Part shown: positions 39,236-52,223 of the stretch, piece by piece
Layout: every line of letters begins with the position of its first letter
Position numbering within the stretch: position 1 is the stretch's first letter
Source of the DNA: Campylorhamphus procurvoides
Lineage: Eukaryota > Chordata > Aves > Passeriformes > Dendrocolaptidae
NCBI GenBank assembly: GCA_013396655.1
Contig: WBMV01005073.1
Coordinates: forward strand, 930,001-994,000
DNA length: 64,000 nt
Direction of reading: 5' to 3'
Translations under genes and position numbers: made by a program
Notes under the pieces: generated by a model
What the model saw: the letters and a program-made list of their open reading frames with translations, nothing else
Told to the model about the DNA's origin: nothing
The model's database searches: none

Positions 39236-39904
39236 CAAAAAGTCTGGGAAGAAAAACATTTACAAAAGCACTTCACAGATCTCCCAAAGGAGCAGCCCAT
39301 CTGCACCTGTGCACAAACAGAAGTGCTGCTATCCATGAAGGTTTAACAGCAACAAACTAGGTGTCATTAATGCTAAGGGTTTTCAAGATTTGTTCTCTTT
39401 AAATTAAGCACTCAAATGTTTCCTTAAACAAACCCTAGGGATCAGCATCTTTTTCTGTGTTTAGGGTAACATAGTTTATCCAAACCCATATAAGAAAAGA
39501 ACTGAATCTGAACATCCCAATAACTCAGTCAGCATCATAATTTTTAAACCACCATTTTAATCTATATATTTTGTGTGGAGTGAGAATGACAGACAATAGG
39601 AAAACTAACTGAAACAATGAGCTCTTGACCTGGAAAACTGGAAAAATTAAATGATGGCAGAATGTTCCTTTTTTCAGCAGGAAAAGGATTATGTCTCTGT
39701 ACCAATAAACAAGACTGTGAGACCCCACTTCTGAAGAATCCTTTTCCTTGCCGCTCAGGGAAGATTTGCTCCACAGCCAAAAGTGCACATGGAGAGCACT
39801 GCCCTCGAGCCTCACTTTTGGAAAGCCCAGCACAGGGTTTGGCAGTTTCCGAAAGGCTGTTGCAAAGAGATAGGACTAATCAGCTGCCCATATCCATGGG
39901 GTAT

Positions 39905-40065
39905 AAAGGAGCTGAATTGCAACAAGAAAGACTCAGATTAGACATTAGGGAGAATTAAAAAAAATGGCAAGGGTAGAGGAATAGATAATCTCTGCTGAAA
40001 TAGATAATCTCAGGTGATCGTGGAATCTCAACAGAGAGATCAAAGAAACATCAACGAAGAAACAC
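39905..40065 (+). mobile_element. Probable degraded CR1 LINE 3' fragment
   Basis: CAGATTAGACATTAGGGAGAA followed by GGTAGAGGAATAGATAATCTC and GTGGAATCTCAACAGAGAGAT follows the CR1 3' order ('agactagacattaggaaga..', '..GTGGAATCTCC.TC..GGAGAT'). An internal 19-bp-period duplication at 39980-40011 interrupts it. The usual CR1 3' terminus is missing or unrecognisable. Confidence 0.5.
39980..40011 (+). repeat. Short tandem duplication within the CR1-like fragment
   Basis: AATAGATAATCTC occurs at 39980-39992 and again at 39999-40011, giving a 19-bp period. Confidence 0.85.
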
Positions 40066-42308
40066 ATTTGTAGAGTTAACTGAAGAAAGACGGAGCAGGG
40101 GAAGGGAATTAGATGACAAAATGAAATCTCTTTCAGCTGTTTTTTATGATTCATGATCTCTTGGTTCTTACTTTGGAGCTGATAATGCTTATGTGATGAG
40201 CAATCACCCTGCCTGAGTTTCCTTTGGGGAAAAAAAGAGTCCTGGTCATCAAAACCTGCCAAGAGTTTATCCAGCTGAGGAGTTCTTTATTCTAATATTC
40301 ATAAAAAAATCCCATTCCTGTGCAACAGAAACACATAGAGTGTCCTGTGGACATAAATACATTCAATTGAGAACCAAAGAAGAAAATCACTCCATTACTA
40401 GACCTCAGAGAAACTGATCAGTAATGAAACCAAACAAAAAGAGTGAATAGAAGGAAAGAAAACTCCTCTCCAAGAGATACATTTACAGAAAATTATGATA
40501 TAGCAATTAAAAGAATACAAGAACAACCATTACTGATAAAGTCCAAAATCCCTGGTTCAGTCTTCCAAGCACAATGACAGATTGGCTGTTGGCTACACAG
40601 TAGTGTGACATGGTGAAATGAAAATACTTATCATTTGTTCTGAAAGTCTTGAGTTCAACAACCCTTTTTAACACCAGAATTACTAAAACCAGTTTCAACA
40701 GTCCATAGTACATTAACAATACATTATTTTCGTAGTTCACCTGCTAAAACCAAGGGTATACATAAAGTGCACAAAACAAATGCAGATGTTACAAATGGAA
40801 GAAGTGAGTTTTACATCAGGATGATATATGCTGTCATGACATGACAGACAATGGACAAGATCAAAGAGGGCACATCTGAAGTTTTCCTTCATGCGACATC
40901 TAGAGTCTGCTATCAAAGCTGCCAACTGTGCTACTCTATCAGACACTGAACACTGTCACAAAGCATGAGCTGCACAGTTGGCCACACTATCACTTTCTTT
41001 CTTGAATTAGATGAAAACCAGGAGAATGATTGTACACAGTTATCTGTATTTGACTGTTATTTAAAATATTGCAGAAAACTAGAATGGAGATAACTTGTTC
41101 TTTGAAACACAAAGAATTGAGCCTTACAAACAAAAAGATGTTAGGATTATTGATGCTGTACAATGCTGAAGCTGGCAAGTATTTTCCTGATTTTAATACA
41201 CCTGTCAATAGTGAGCTACTGGGCATGCAGGGACACATAAGCCTAGGTCACAGCTGGCACTTCTTGCCATTCACAGCCAGCTACATCCTGGCTCTCCAAT
41301 ATTCATTACTGGCCACCTTCTGGTGATTGCAATTCTGGCTTTAAGTCCCAAATCCCACAATCAGATTTATAGGCTACAGTAACTTGTGTAAAGACTTTCT
41401 GATTCCATACATCCTCATGGATTTGGGACATGGAGTTCTTTTCTTTAGTAACTGTGATAAGTCACTAAAATATTGTTTCCTCTAATGGCGAAAATCCGCA
41501 TAATAAAATAAATACATTTTTTAAAAAAAATAATTAAAGTTAAGCATAAATATGCACAACCTGATCTACCTAAACTTAAAGGAAGACTTATCTTACTCAG
41601 ATCTCTGATGGGGGATTACTCCACCTCTGGAATTTTTTCCTCTGAGGAGGAAATAATATCCTCTTAAAAATCTGCTGCAGACAACAGCAATATCCTGTCC
41701 TTCAGACACATTCTGCATTCTTCCATACAATCAAAACTACTGTATTCCTACCATCCCAAGCAGATGTGATATTCCAAGAGAGAAGTGTTTAGCAAAGTAG
41801 CTGATGGATCAAGCCAGTACTTCACACTAAACAGAGGCAGCAGTATTCTTCATATTTTGGAAAGCGACATATTGGCCATGTCTTAAGTCCTGGAGATATA
41901 TTTCCTGTCAATATTACCAATGGATTAACACTATAGCACTGCAGCAGCCCAGTGAAGATGCACTGTTCTAAAAAAAGTACAGGTAGCTCCAAATCTGTCA
42001 GAAAAGAAGGAAACACGTCTTAGAAGTACCATATGCCTTCTTGTCTTAAAAAGTCTTTACTCCTACTGCAGTGCCCTTGGCCATGTAAGGAGTTTTCCAA
42101 AAGCAGGTAGAACCAAAAGACCAGACTGAGCTACGTGACAGAGCTGCAGGAGGTCCACCACTGTCCACATGCCCTCCGAGGTGCACTGGCCTTCCCTGAG
42201 CTCTGCCATAGCCATGGCTCTGTGAGGTACACTATGTACCCCCTTCACACTTGACATTCCACATCCACCCTCAACCATTTTTTCTTCTACTTTTATTTTG
42301 CTGGCAAT

Positions 42309-42332
42309 GGGGAGTGTGGGGTGGGAGGGGGG
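42309..42332 (+). other. G-quadruplex-type tract
   Basis: Four G runs (GGGG, GGGG, GGG, GGGGGG) are separated by AGTGT, T and A. This fits the G3+N1-7 pattern directly. As with the 37.5-kb tract, the G-rich strand is the PRKN template strand. Confidence 0.8.
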
Positions 42333-43654
42333 TGGTTGTCATAAACTCTCTAGCCCCTTGGAAATGGAAGGGTTTAGTTAATGGCACAGAGTACACACTG
42401 AGTGTGACTGGTCACTCCCACCTCCCTTTTCTCTGTCCAGATGGTACAAACCACCAGGATTACTGACCCAACTTTTGTAACAGAAGTCCCCCCATCTGCT
42501 TCTCTGGTTGTTTCAAATGGCTTTGCAGACAAACTATATTAAACTAAGAAACTACCAGCTCAGCTGCTTTGAACATAAATGCAAGTTCAAATGAAAACAG
42601 GAAAAATGCCTAATCTTTATTGTGGAACACATATGTCACCCTCTGCTAAGAAATGGTTTTAGTCATGTGAAAACTGATGCATTTTATGCATTCATAGACA
42701 CCCATGGGATTTTATTTCCTCTATATTTAAACCATCTGTAGAACAGTTCAGACACTCAGGACATAGCTACTTCTTTATACACAGTTTTGACAGCTACAAC
42801 TTCAAAACCTACTGAATCATAAGGAAAATCTAGGAAGAGGTTATTTAAAATACAAAGTTGCTGAATACATTTTTCTGTATATTTTCAAGAGTGTACAGTT
42901 TCTATAACAGCACAGATTTTGCACCTGTAATAAGAACAGAAGAATTGTGAAATATATTTTTAATATACCAAACATATTTTATATTAATTATTTTAAATTG
43001 AAAATAAATGCATATTCTTTTCAGATGCTATTATTAGTTCTTTTAAGAACTAGAATGCAAATAATATCTTTGGTTTGCAGTATTAAGTTAGTTTCCTCAT
43101 ACAGGACATTTTCTTCTGGTTTGAGTGAGATAGAAATGTTGTACTCTAGACAGATTCCTCTTAGCCTTATTTTAAACAAGACAGAAAAATGTATTGCCAA
43201 CAGCAGATCTCAAACTTTCACAAACTAAGTAACATTTTCTTGTCAAAGAATTCATCAGATGTATTGACATGCTTCTACCCTACATTATGAAGGATATTTA
43301 GGAACATGCTCTGGTATTGATAGTCTTATAATAAGAATATGCTGCTCATTCAGTGATATTGCATATAGAAGCAGCATTTTAATACAAGTAAATCAATGTG
43401 CTTTAGGTTTCATATCCTAAATAGCTCCACTTTCAATACCAAAAGACATTTCTATCTTCATTGTCAATAACTTTTATGTTCTAAGTTTACATCATTATAA
43501 GAAACTAACATTTGAGTTAGCCTTTGTTAAACAAAATATATTTCTCTTAAGCAGGTTTTACAATGAAGGCTTAGGGCACTATTTTGATTAAAGGATTTTG
43601 ATTCTTTGTGTAAAGCACTTTGAAAGAGGTAAATTTTTTTCCCTGTAAATTGCT

Positions 43655-43713
43655 GTGGGTTTTTGGTTGGTTTTTTTTGAGGGGGTTTGCTTGTTTGTTG
43701 TTGGGGTTTTTTT
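43655..43713 (+). repeat. T/G-rich low-complexity tract
   Basis: About 60 bp contains only T and G apart from single A and C residues, with runs such as GGTTGGTTTTTTTT and TTGTTTGTTG. Confidence 0.85.
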
Positions 43714-44750
43714 CAATATATGCATAGATGCTTGTGAATGTGCCTCACTTTACTCCCCCTCCCATTTCCCATAGTCCAGTTTTTTACAGCAATTCTTTAC
43801 TCAATGGAGAAACATCATACTATCTGCTCAGATATTCAGAATTCCCATGGCAATCTGCCTGTGTGTCTAAAATACCACTGAGATGGGCCATGCCCCATGG
43901 CAGACACCCAACAAAACCCCTGTGCCAAGGGACTCACATGCATGACTGGTGAAGACAAAACCATCAGTGATCAGTGTGGAGGTCTGAAATATAAAGAAAC
44001 TTTTCTTAATAGCATTTTGGGCCCTCTCTTCATTGTTTTTCATGTTGTAAATTTACAGTTAAATTTAAAGCTGGCATTTAGACTGAAGACTATAGCTCTG
44101 ATTAAAAACTAGCTTCAGGGCACTATGACAAAACTCCGGTAAAAAACTCTGACTCCAACGGGTTCAGTTTTTAAATTCCCTGAAAAATCTGATTTTCTCC
44201 ATATTTTACTCTTGGCAAGACAAAATCTTTTATATTCAGCAAAAAATATAGTAATTTTTTGTGATGCAGTGTTTTCTAGAATTTACTTATTTCTACTAAT
44301 GAGATGACTACTTTCTCTTTGTTTTAAACAAAACGGATGCTGGTAAGATGGTCTCATATGCAATCAGGTAATAACTGTTTTGCCTTTTGTTTGATTGTTT
44401 GCAGTATTAATTCCTAAACAGTGTTGATGAGATTCAGTTTGAGCTTCTAGAAGATATTTGTGCATAAAGTGACTCCATAATATTGTTGGCAGTGGGGACT
44501 TCACTGTTTGTTGATAGCAGATTATTCATCACTAAATAATTATTTCTTTAAACATAACTGAAAACAGTACCCATGCCATCCAAAGAGTTTCTCCTCTCCC
44601 AGGTAAATTACAAGTGGTTGCAACTTGAAGAGAACACAGTATTAGCTTCACCACTACTAATACATAAATTATTTACATATGCAGAGGGTTTTTTTCCTAA
44701 AACTAATAATGTTTGCCAGTGATTGTATCTGCATTTTAGTATGGAATATT

Positions 44751-44771
44751 AAAAAAATAAATAAATAAAAA
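44751..44771 (+). repeat. (AAAT)n simple repeat
   Basis: A short AAAT-type run after a poly-A start. Confidence 0.75.
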
Positions 44772-47700
44772 TCTGCAATGTTTTATATAGGGAAATAGCC
44801 AGCGTGTGTAAAGCCCATTTTCCTCAGTTCATTAGATGATGTAACAGACATACAACTTCCTCTAAAAGAAAACTTCACAGATCTTTTCAAGCTTTAGGAT
44901 TTTTTCTTAAGAATCACTTTTGAGGTTTGCATTCTTACAGCAGAGCTGATGAAAATATGATTGCTCTTCATGACTCCTCCTCTGCTGCTGGGTAGACACA
45001 TTAAAAAGACATAGCTGTCTATCTCAATGTACACATGCCGTAGTAAAATGTGTGTTATTTACTGATAAAAACCACATGACAGCAGTTTAAAAACTGGATT
45101 TATTCTGTCAGTCAAATTAGGGAGGCAGAATATCCTCTATACTAAGTGATTACTGTCTGGGTCTAAGTGTGGCGAACTGCCAGATCAATTATAATGGTGG
45201 AGAAGAGGAAATATGAAGACAGATTGGCTCAATTCTAAGCAGAAGCATCACTAAAAAAGAAACTCAGGGACACTTTAATGCAACATCCAATTACTTAAAA
45301 GTGCATCTTCGCCCTACACTGCAGTTTTTGTTTATATGATTTCTTTCTACAGGGTATTAAAATGGAAGTCAGCATACAGCTGGACAAATCGAAACACAAT
45401 GATATAACCTGTACACTGATGCTTCTGAGATGTAAATTTTCGAATGTCAGTTTTTACAGCAAAAGCCTAGAAATACCATGGAAAAACATCCTCAGAAGAT
45501 ATCCAATATAATTTCAGATGTAATCACATTAATATAGTACCATTTCCCCCTTTGATCTGCAATTGATTTCAAGGAGGGGAAAGGAGAGAGGAAGGCTAGA
45601 TTGCCAACGTTTTCCTCTGGCATTCATTATTTTATGGATAATTTACCTTTCCCAATATTGGAAGAAAAAGGATAGTAAGGGGGCTGGTAGATTAAAGCCA
45701 CCTAAAATTTACCTGTTATGTTAGCTCTCCTATCAGAAGAGGCATTTAAAAAAAAAAAAAGCAGATAAACATGTTCTGTAACTCTCTTCTTACTCTTATT
45801 TTTATTAATAATGGAATTCATCCCTAAAAGCAACATGGGAAACAAGGGTTTCCAAGAAGAAGAACAAGAGTTTAGTATTCTGGAGGATAAATTTATCAGC
45901 TTTGTGGTCTGATCAGTCTTCAGATGAAGCCTGAAAGACATTGATCCAATTCTAGTAAAAGTTGCTAAGGTTAATGCTTCACAAGTGGCGCAAAATTAGC
46001 ATCTGATCATTATTTCATAGTGCAAAATGACATCATTTAGAATAAGATACATATAAAACCCTGCAGCCCTCACAGTCATAAACAAGATATCTGGCCACAT
46101 TAAAAATGATTATCTAAAAATGGGTACAGTACAGTAATATGAACTAAAGAAAAAACTTTCAGGATCTCATTGTGGAATAATTACATTTCGTTGTTTTTAC
46201 ATGAAACAACTAGATTTCTCTTTTACAAAACTTTGCAATTAATTAAAATTCAGAGAGGTGCAGAAATGTGACACTATGGAGTTGAAGAGAGTTGCACTAG
46301 AGCAAAAGAAAAACTAGATCCATTACTTTGCAGCCTGCTCCATGATGACTAGTAAAAGGATGCACAAATTATTGGGTCTTAAAGATATCTTTCAGTAGAC
46401 TTTGAAGAAGATTTATAATGAAAAAAGGCTCTACTGAGACTCAGAAATGGTAAAAAGGCAAAAAAGATAACAGTATGAGAGCCTTAACATTTTTGAATCA
46501 TTAGGGAGAATTGTTCATCTTTAACAGGAGAGAGATTTAAAATGAGTAATACTGCTATAAGAATTTGAAAATAAGCACAGGAGAATCTAATGCTAAGCAC
46601 TGCCAGCTTGTTCTCCATTTGCCATTTTTTAACACACCATTATGAAAATATATTTATCACACATAAATCTTTCTTAACAATGCAAAACATTCCAAAGAAA
46701 ATTACAATTTTATACAATATATATAACTGGTTAACTGATGACTTTAAATCAGGAATCATCATGCCCTGAAGTACTCTTTGTTAGGGGGCCATTTAGTATG
46801 GCATAAGAAAGTGGAAGTAAAATGCCATTCAGTTAACTGTAGCTCTGAGTAACTGTTCACTTTCGATCCAGCCTGTCAGTGTGTGGAAATGATATTTCTA
46901 TCTTAAACATGTAAGAAGGTGAATACAACTCCCTCTATTTCCAGTTTATAACTGTAGTACATAAAATAAGAAAGATAAGTGCTGGGATGCTGTCATTGTT
47001 TTTGCTGTCATTCATTTCAAAAAAAGACTGAAAAAAAGATTAAGAGAATGAGTTGTGTGAATGATTAAAAATTAGAAATAACCTCCATTGTAATAAGACA
47101 ACAAAACTGCAATCTATGGGCTGCCTTTTTTTTTTTCCATGAAGATGCTAAAATCGATCCAACTGCCAATAGATGGAGATGAAAATTGAGATGAACACAC
47201 GCACATATTATTTTTCTGCTAAGGATGATTAACAACCGAAATAATGTATCCGGCTACATAAGAGATACTTCATGATTTGAAGCCCTTTAAGTGTGACCAG
47301 TCACCTTTCTTTAAGAGATGCGATAGTCCAGACAGAAATTTTGGGCATAAATCAGAAACTGGTAAGCAGCATCCTTTGCCCTCTGCTCAACAGATCAAAC
47401 CAGATGACCGCTAATGGTCCTATGCTGGTATAACAATCTATGCATTTTAAATGGTTTTCCACATTACCATTTGTTCTTTCTAATGCATCTCAGAATCCAG
47501 AGTGATGACTCTTCTCTTATGACTGCCTTATCACTATCACTTATCACTAAGTCCTTTCTCTTTAAAGGAATTTAATTTCCTTTTGTCAAGAAAAATTCAA
47601 GATGTATTTCTCACAGTATGCAACTTAAGCTGATCCAGTAATTAAGTCGAGTCAGCAGAGCAACCTCTAGAACCACTCATGCTCAAAAAAGATGTCTCAC

Positions 47701-50097
47701 ACTTCAGGCCAATAGTAGAGCATGCATGTGCAGAAGTTGAGGATGGCCACATGCTTTCTAAGGCAAGTGGGAATGAATACCCCTCTGAAGTATCTGACAA
47801 GGTCCACAGCTCCTGCCCCTGTGAGCCAGGAGCACTCTCCCACTGATGTTTTTCATTCTTATCACAGGGGACACTGTAACTGGCTCTAAACACAATCAGA
47901 GAATCTGTCTGCACTTTGCTCATGGGCTGAAAAATCTATATTTTCTCTATTACTGGTCTGACTCCCTTTGCTCTGCCTCTACCTAAATCACTTGGAGGGT
48001 ACAGTCAGGAGTAGTATTGGCATATACATGCCAGTGGATGATTAGGCTAGCAGAGCCCTTTCTGAATCTACAGATGAGGTGTCCCTGCAACATCAAGGAT
48101 ATACAGTTAAACATTCATACATAAAATGTTGTAATTAAGGTCACATTCATGATTTTAGTTGCATCTACTTATGTGTCAGATTTACAGGCTAGATAACCTC
48201 TTTAATTATAAGATCACACCATAGTTCAAATATCAGTCTAATGTCACATCCCTATGCTCCTGAAATTTACTTCATGTGGAACTATGATTTATGTGACAGG
48301 TTTATCAAGTCTCATACACTATGGTGAACAGTTCAGTGTGCCATGGGACCAAACAGAAAAAGAAATTATTTGAGAAACAGCATTACTTTTTAATGCAAGA
48401 ACTCAAATTGTACTTAATACAGTAATTCAAATATCTAAACATCTGCTGCAATACTACTTTGGATTTCTTCTACAGCACTAAGTTGCTCACTGATTCACTT
48501 CAGTCAATCAGTTAGCCTTTACAAACCATATCAATATCTGAAATTAAATATATTGCTATGGTCACTAAGCAGATTTCTAATTGAAAAAATAATGCAATTG
48601 TCAAGTATTAATAACTACTGAAGCACTGATTTGGTAAGACCTTTCTCCTTTTCCCAAAAAAAGTGGTTTAATCCATTACATTTGTGTAATTCAGACAACT
48701 GACACTTCTAAGGGTTTTCCTGGGCTAGATGAAAACAAAGAAACAAACAAACATTCTTCAACAGTCAGATTAAAAGCCTAAAAGTCCTAAAGAAAATAAC
48801 AACAACAAAAAAGGGACTACGGAAAAATCAAGTTGTTTCTGCAAGCCAAAATACCAATAATTCTGCCACTGACTTTTCACAGATGGTTTGTGTTGAAAAA
48901 GTGGCATATGTGCGTCTTTTTCTCCATGGATAATGAAATAATTAATACTCTCCTTGTTCTGATAACTCTCACCCTCAGTACTAGAATAAAAAACCTTGAG
49001 CAAAAGACCTCAGGGTATAACCACAATTCTCAGTGGGTGGTAGGGCAAGTCAGTAGCTCTTCAAACAAATGTGCTTCCAATAGCAGATGCAGAAATGTTA
49101 ATTGCTTTAGTAGCATAATACAGTCACATGAATTTTAGAATCATAACACTGTTCCATGAATTATAGAGCACAAAAATATTGGAGACTACTACTCATTTAT
49201 TTTTAACTACTCAGTTTTTCATTTACTCCAAGGGGTTAGAGGTATTTTTCCTCCCTGAAATTATAGACAGCAGAACATATCATGAACAGATTTTCTCTTC
49301 AGTAATATTATTATACCACCTGCTCACTGCTAACCTGTCCATGAGCAGAAATCCAAATTCCCTAGCCCTGGCCACTAAGCCTCTTTGATGCTCCCATTTG
49401 CCTTTCAGTCAGTTGATGAAGGAAAATCAACCTCTTCTAACCACTTGGTAACTGACCCTTAACAATCCAGAATCATCAACTTAGAGACAAATTCAGTTTG
49501 AATGTGACCTCCAGAGGTTATGCAGAAAAACTCCCCACTCAAAGCAGGGCTGACTTCCAAGTGTGTGCAGGTAGCTTGGGGCTTTATCAATGAATGGAGA
49601 TTCTACAACCTACGTGAGCAACCCAACCCTCCAACCACACTGGAGTTTTTTGCCCTCTATGTTTAACATAATTGGTTCCAGTGTTCTCACATAGCACAAG
49701 GTATCTCAGCAAAGGAGGCTATTCCTTTTTTGGGGTGTACTGTGTACCGCAGAAATGATTGTTCTCAGTTCATTCCCTGGGTTCCACCTGTCAGAGGGAA
49801 CATTCTGACTGTCCCATCTGATCTCCCATTCAACAGCTGACTGAGCATTTCAATACTCATTTCAGTCAAAACTAAGTGGTTTAGGAAAAAAACCCAGCTA
49901 TTAAAATTGCTTATGCAACTCCATACCATTGACCTTTTTTTACTTTATTTTTCCCCCATCTTTTTCAACATAAAAAATGAGTGCAGCTTTCCTTCCCCAT
50001 GGTTTCACATTAACTCTTTTAATAGATATTTTTCTTTGTGGACTTTCCAAAGTTGTAGTATTTTCATAGGTTATACAATGCTTAATCACACAGCCAG

Positions 50098-50162
50098 TCA
50101 CAGAATCACAGAATCTGCTGAGTTGGAAGGGATCCACAAGGATCATCAAGTCCAACTGCAGT
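50098..50162 (-). mobile_element. CR1 LINE 3' tail, severely 5'-truncated
   Basis: TCACAGAATCACAGAATC, then GAGTTGGAAGGGATCCACAA and GGATCATCAAGTCCAACT, is the reverse complement of a CR1 3' tail. The octamer-like TTCTGTGA repeats mark the 3' end at the left. Only about 65 bp remains. The wording 'CCACAAGGATCATCAAGTCCAACT' places it in the same subfamily type as the plus-strand copy at 58681-58792. Confidence 0.85.
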
Positions 50163-50202
50163 CCTTTCAGCTTCATTTCCAGAGAAAGTGTATTTGGGTA
50201 AT

Positions 50203-50781
50203 TGTGCTAGTTTGGGCTGGGGTAGAGTTAATTTTCTTCTCAGTAAGTAGCTGGTAAGGGACTGTGCTTTGGAGTTGTGCTAGAAACAGTTTTGATAACA
50301 CAGGGATGTTCTGTTATTGCTGAGCGGGGCTTACACAGAGCCAAGACCTTTTCTGCCTCTCACCCCACCAGCGACTGGGCTGGAGGTGCACAAGCAGTTG
50401 GGAGGTGACACAGCCAGGGAAGCTGACCCAGACTGACCAAAGGGATACGTCAGACCATATGACATCCTGCTCAGCATATAGACCTGGGGGTAGAAGGAGG
50501 AAGGGTTTGGAGTGGTGGAGTTTGTCTTCCCAAATTACCGGTACCTGTGATGGGGCCCTGGCTTTCCTAGGGATGGCTGAACACCTGCCTGCCCATGAGA
50601 AGCTGTGATATCCTTGTTTTGCTTTCCTTGTGTGCATGGATTTTACTTTACCTAATTAAACTACCTTTCTCTCAATACTTCTCACGTATACTATTCTGAT
50701 TTTCTCCCCCATCCCACCACGGAAGAGGAGTTAATGAGCAACTGTGTGGGGTTAGTTGCCAGCTGGAGTTAAATCACAAAA
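50203..50781 (+). mobile_element. Solo LTR of an avian endogenous retrovirus (ERVL-like)
   Basis: The block starts TGTGCTAGTTTGGGCTGGGG and runs 579 bp to a degenerate AAATCACAAAA end. The sequence order (AGAGTTAATTTTCTTC; GTGCTAGAAACAGTTTTGATAA; CACCAGCGACTGGGCTGG; CTGAACACCTGCCTGCCCAT; CTCCCCCATCCCACC) matches a widespread avian LTR family that I know only as an ERVL-type consensus. The 5-bp sequence GTAAT lies directly before it (50198-50202) and directly after it (50782-50786), a perfect target-site duplication. A TATA-like CATATA at 50475-50480 and an ATTAAA polyadenylation signal at 50655-50660 are visible. No internal retroviral genes flank it, so it is a recombinational solo LTR. Its final CA has mutated to AA. 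Confidence 0.9.
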
Positions 50782-52167
50782 GTAATATAAATTTTTACTA
50801 GTGAATATTTAACTATGTCACCTGGAAGATCTACAGAAACATGTGACCAGTCTAATTCCTTAGCAGATGAACAAATAAATCAACATCCTTTATAATTACA
50901 TCCCTTCACTCAGAGATACGATTTATTCCAGTTCCAGGATCAGCTGCTCTTCCTTGAATACTACCTTGTAATTTGGATGCTTACATCCTAGTGACCCTTC
51001 TTGAGGCAAAAACGTACCTTCTATTTTACCAGCTGTTTACTGAAAGGATAGTCTACTTTTCACGCTGTGTGGTGATCCCAAAAGGATTTCACTAAAGATT
51101 CAGTTGTTGTAAGAGAAACATGAACTTACTAGTACTGAAAAATGAATGCTTGCATGACTGCCAGCATTTGAATGAAGTGACACGTAGTTAGGCTGTCCTC
51201 AGTACACACAGATTCACACACATGACAGTCATGGTGCTAAGCAAGCTATTTGGGGGACTGCTAGAAAATCTTAAGGACACAAACTTTGTGTAGGAGGTAT
51301 GCCGCCCCAAAGAGTACTTACTAAGGCACGAAAAAACTTACTTTTTAAAAAGATGTGAGTAGTTGCCAGGTAATACAAGTTGAATGCATTAATCTGAAGT
51401 AATATTCCCATAAAGGCAAGTCTTTGGGAATTCATTTGGAAAAACATATCACAGGTATAATGCATTATTCTATCTTATGATATCTAACTTCCTTCCTTTA
51501 GTCCCAAAATTAATCTTCTTGCTATCATTCAGCATAAAAAGTAATACTTAATTCCTATAAAAAATATTTATAAGAAACAAAAATACTTTCTTCAACAGAC
51601 AAATTAACTATCAGTGGTATTGACTACTCTTGCCTTCTTCATAAAGGTGTGTTTGGGTACTATCATAAAGAGAATCATTGAAGGTAGTACAAATATTCCA
51701 GAGAATTAAACACAGGAAGATAAATTCTACCAAAATCAATGGATTTGCATGACTTCATATCAAGTACGATCATGCCCCAGCAGGATGGAATCCCTGTGTG
51801 CCAGGAAAGTTGAATATGACTTTCTACACCATTTGAAAGTCTGAAGGGAGCCATATGAAGGACTGTATAAGAGACCCCAAAACATTACTTGGTGTCTTTT
51901 TCACATGCCATCATTCAGTATTTGAAATGACTCTTGGTTCAATTACTTCACTCTCCCATTTACCAGCTTAGATGCAGTAAAAGAGCTTTCTATTTGAATT
52001 CCAGCTGCAGTAATTGAACCAATTCATCAGTCTTAACGAAGCCAATAGCTTTGTCCTCCAATCTCCTTCCCCTCAAACCCATCAACCATAAGTGAATATA
52101 GCTCAGTGATCATGGAACTCTGAACATATATTTTTTTTCCTGCATAATTGACATGTTTTTTATTCTC

Positions 52168-52187
52168 TTTTTTTTTGGGGGGGGGGG
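52168..52187 (+). repeat. T9-G11 homopolymer pair at a gap edge
   Basis: Nine T residues are followed by eleven G residues that run directly into the N stretch. The true length of the G run is unknown because sequence is missing there. Confidence 0.85.
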
Positions 52188-52223
52188 NNNNNNNNNNNNN
52201 NNNNNNNNNNNNNNNNNNNNNNN
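52188..52223. other. Assembly gap (36 N)
   Basis: Thirty-six undetermined bases. The open frame that appears to span it (52153-52350) is an artefact of translating Ns. Confidence 1.

Larger units (their letters stand above)
36516..39904. other. Intronic sequence with low-complexity and GC-richer pockets
   Basis: This stretch contains a G-rich quadruplex-type tract (37554-37573), an A/C-rich tract (38407-38510) and a GC-richer pocket (38630-39235), all listed separately. The remainder is ordinary AT-rich intron. Confidence 0.6.
40066..50097. other. Intronic sequence, unclassified
   Basis: About 10 kb of AT-rich intron. Named items are a G-quadruplex-type tract at 42309-42332, a T/G-rich tract at 43655-43713 and an AAAT run at 44751-44771. 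Poly-A and poly-T runs lie near 45748 and 47127. I saw no exon, RNA gene or clear mobile element. Slightly GC-richer patches lie at 42060-42250 and 47640-47900. Confidence 0.6.
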
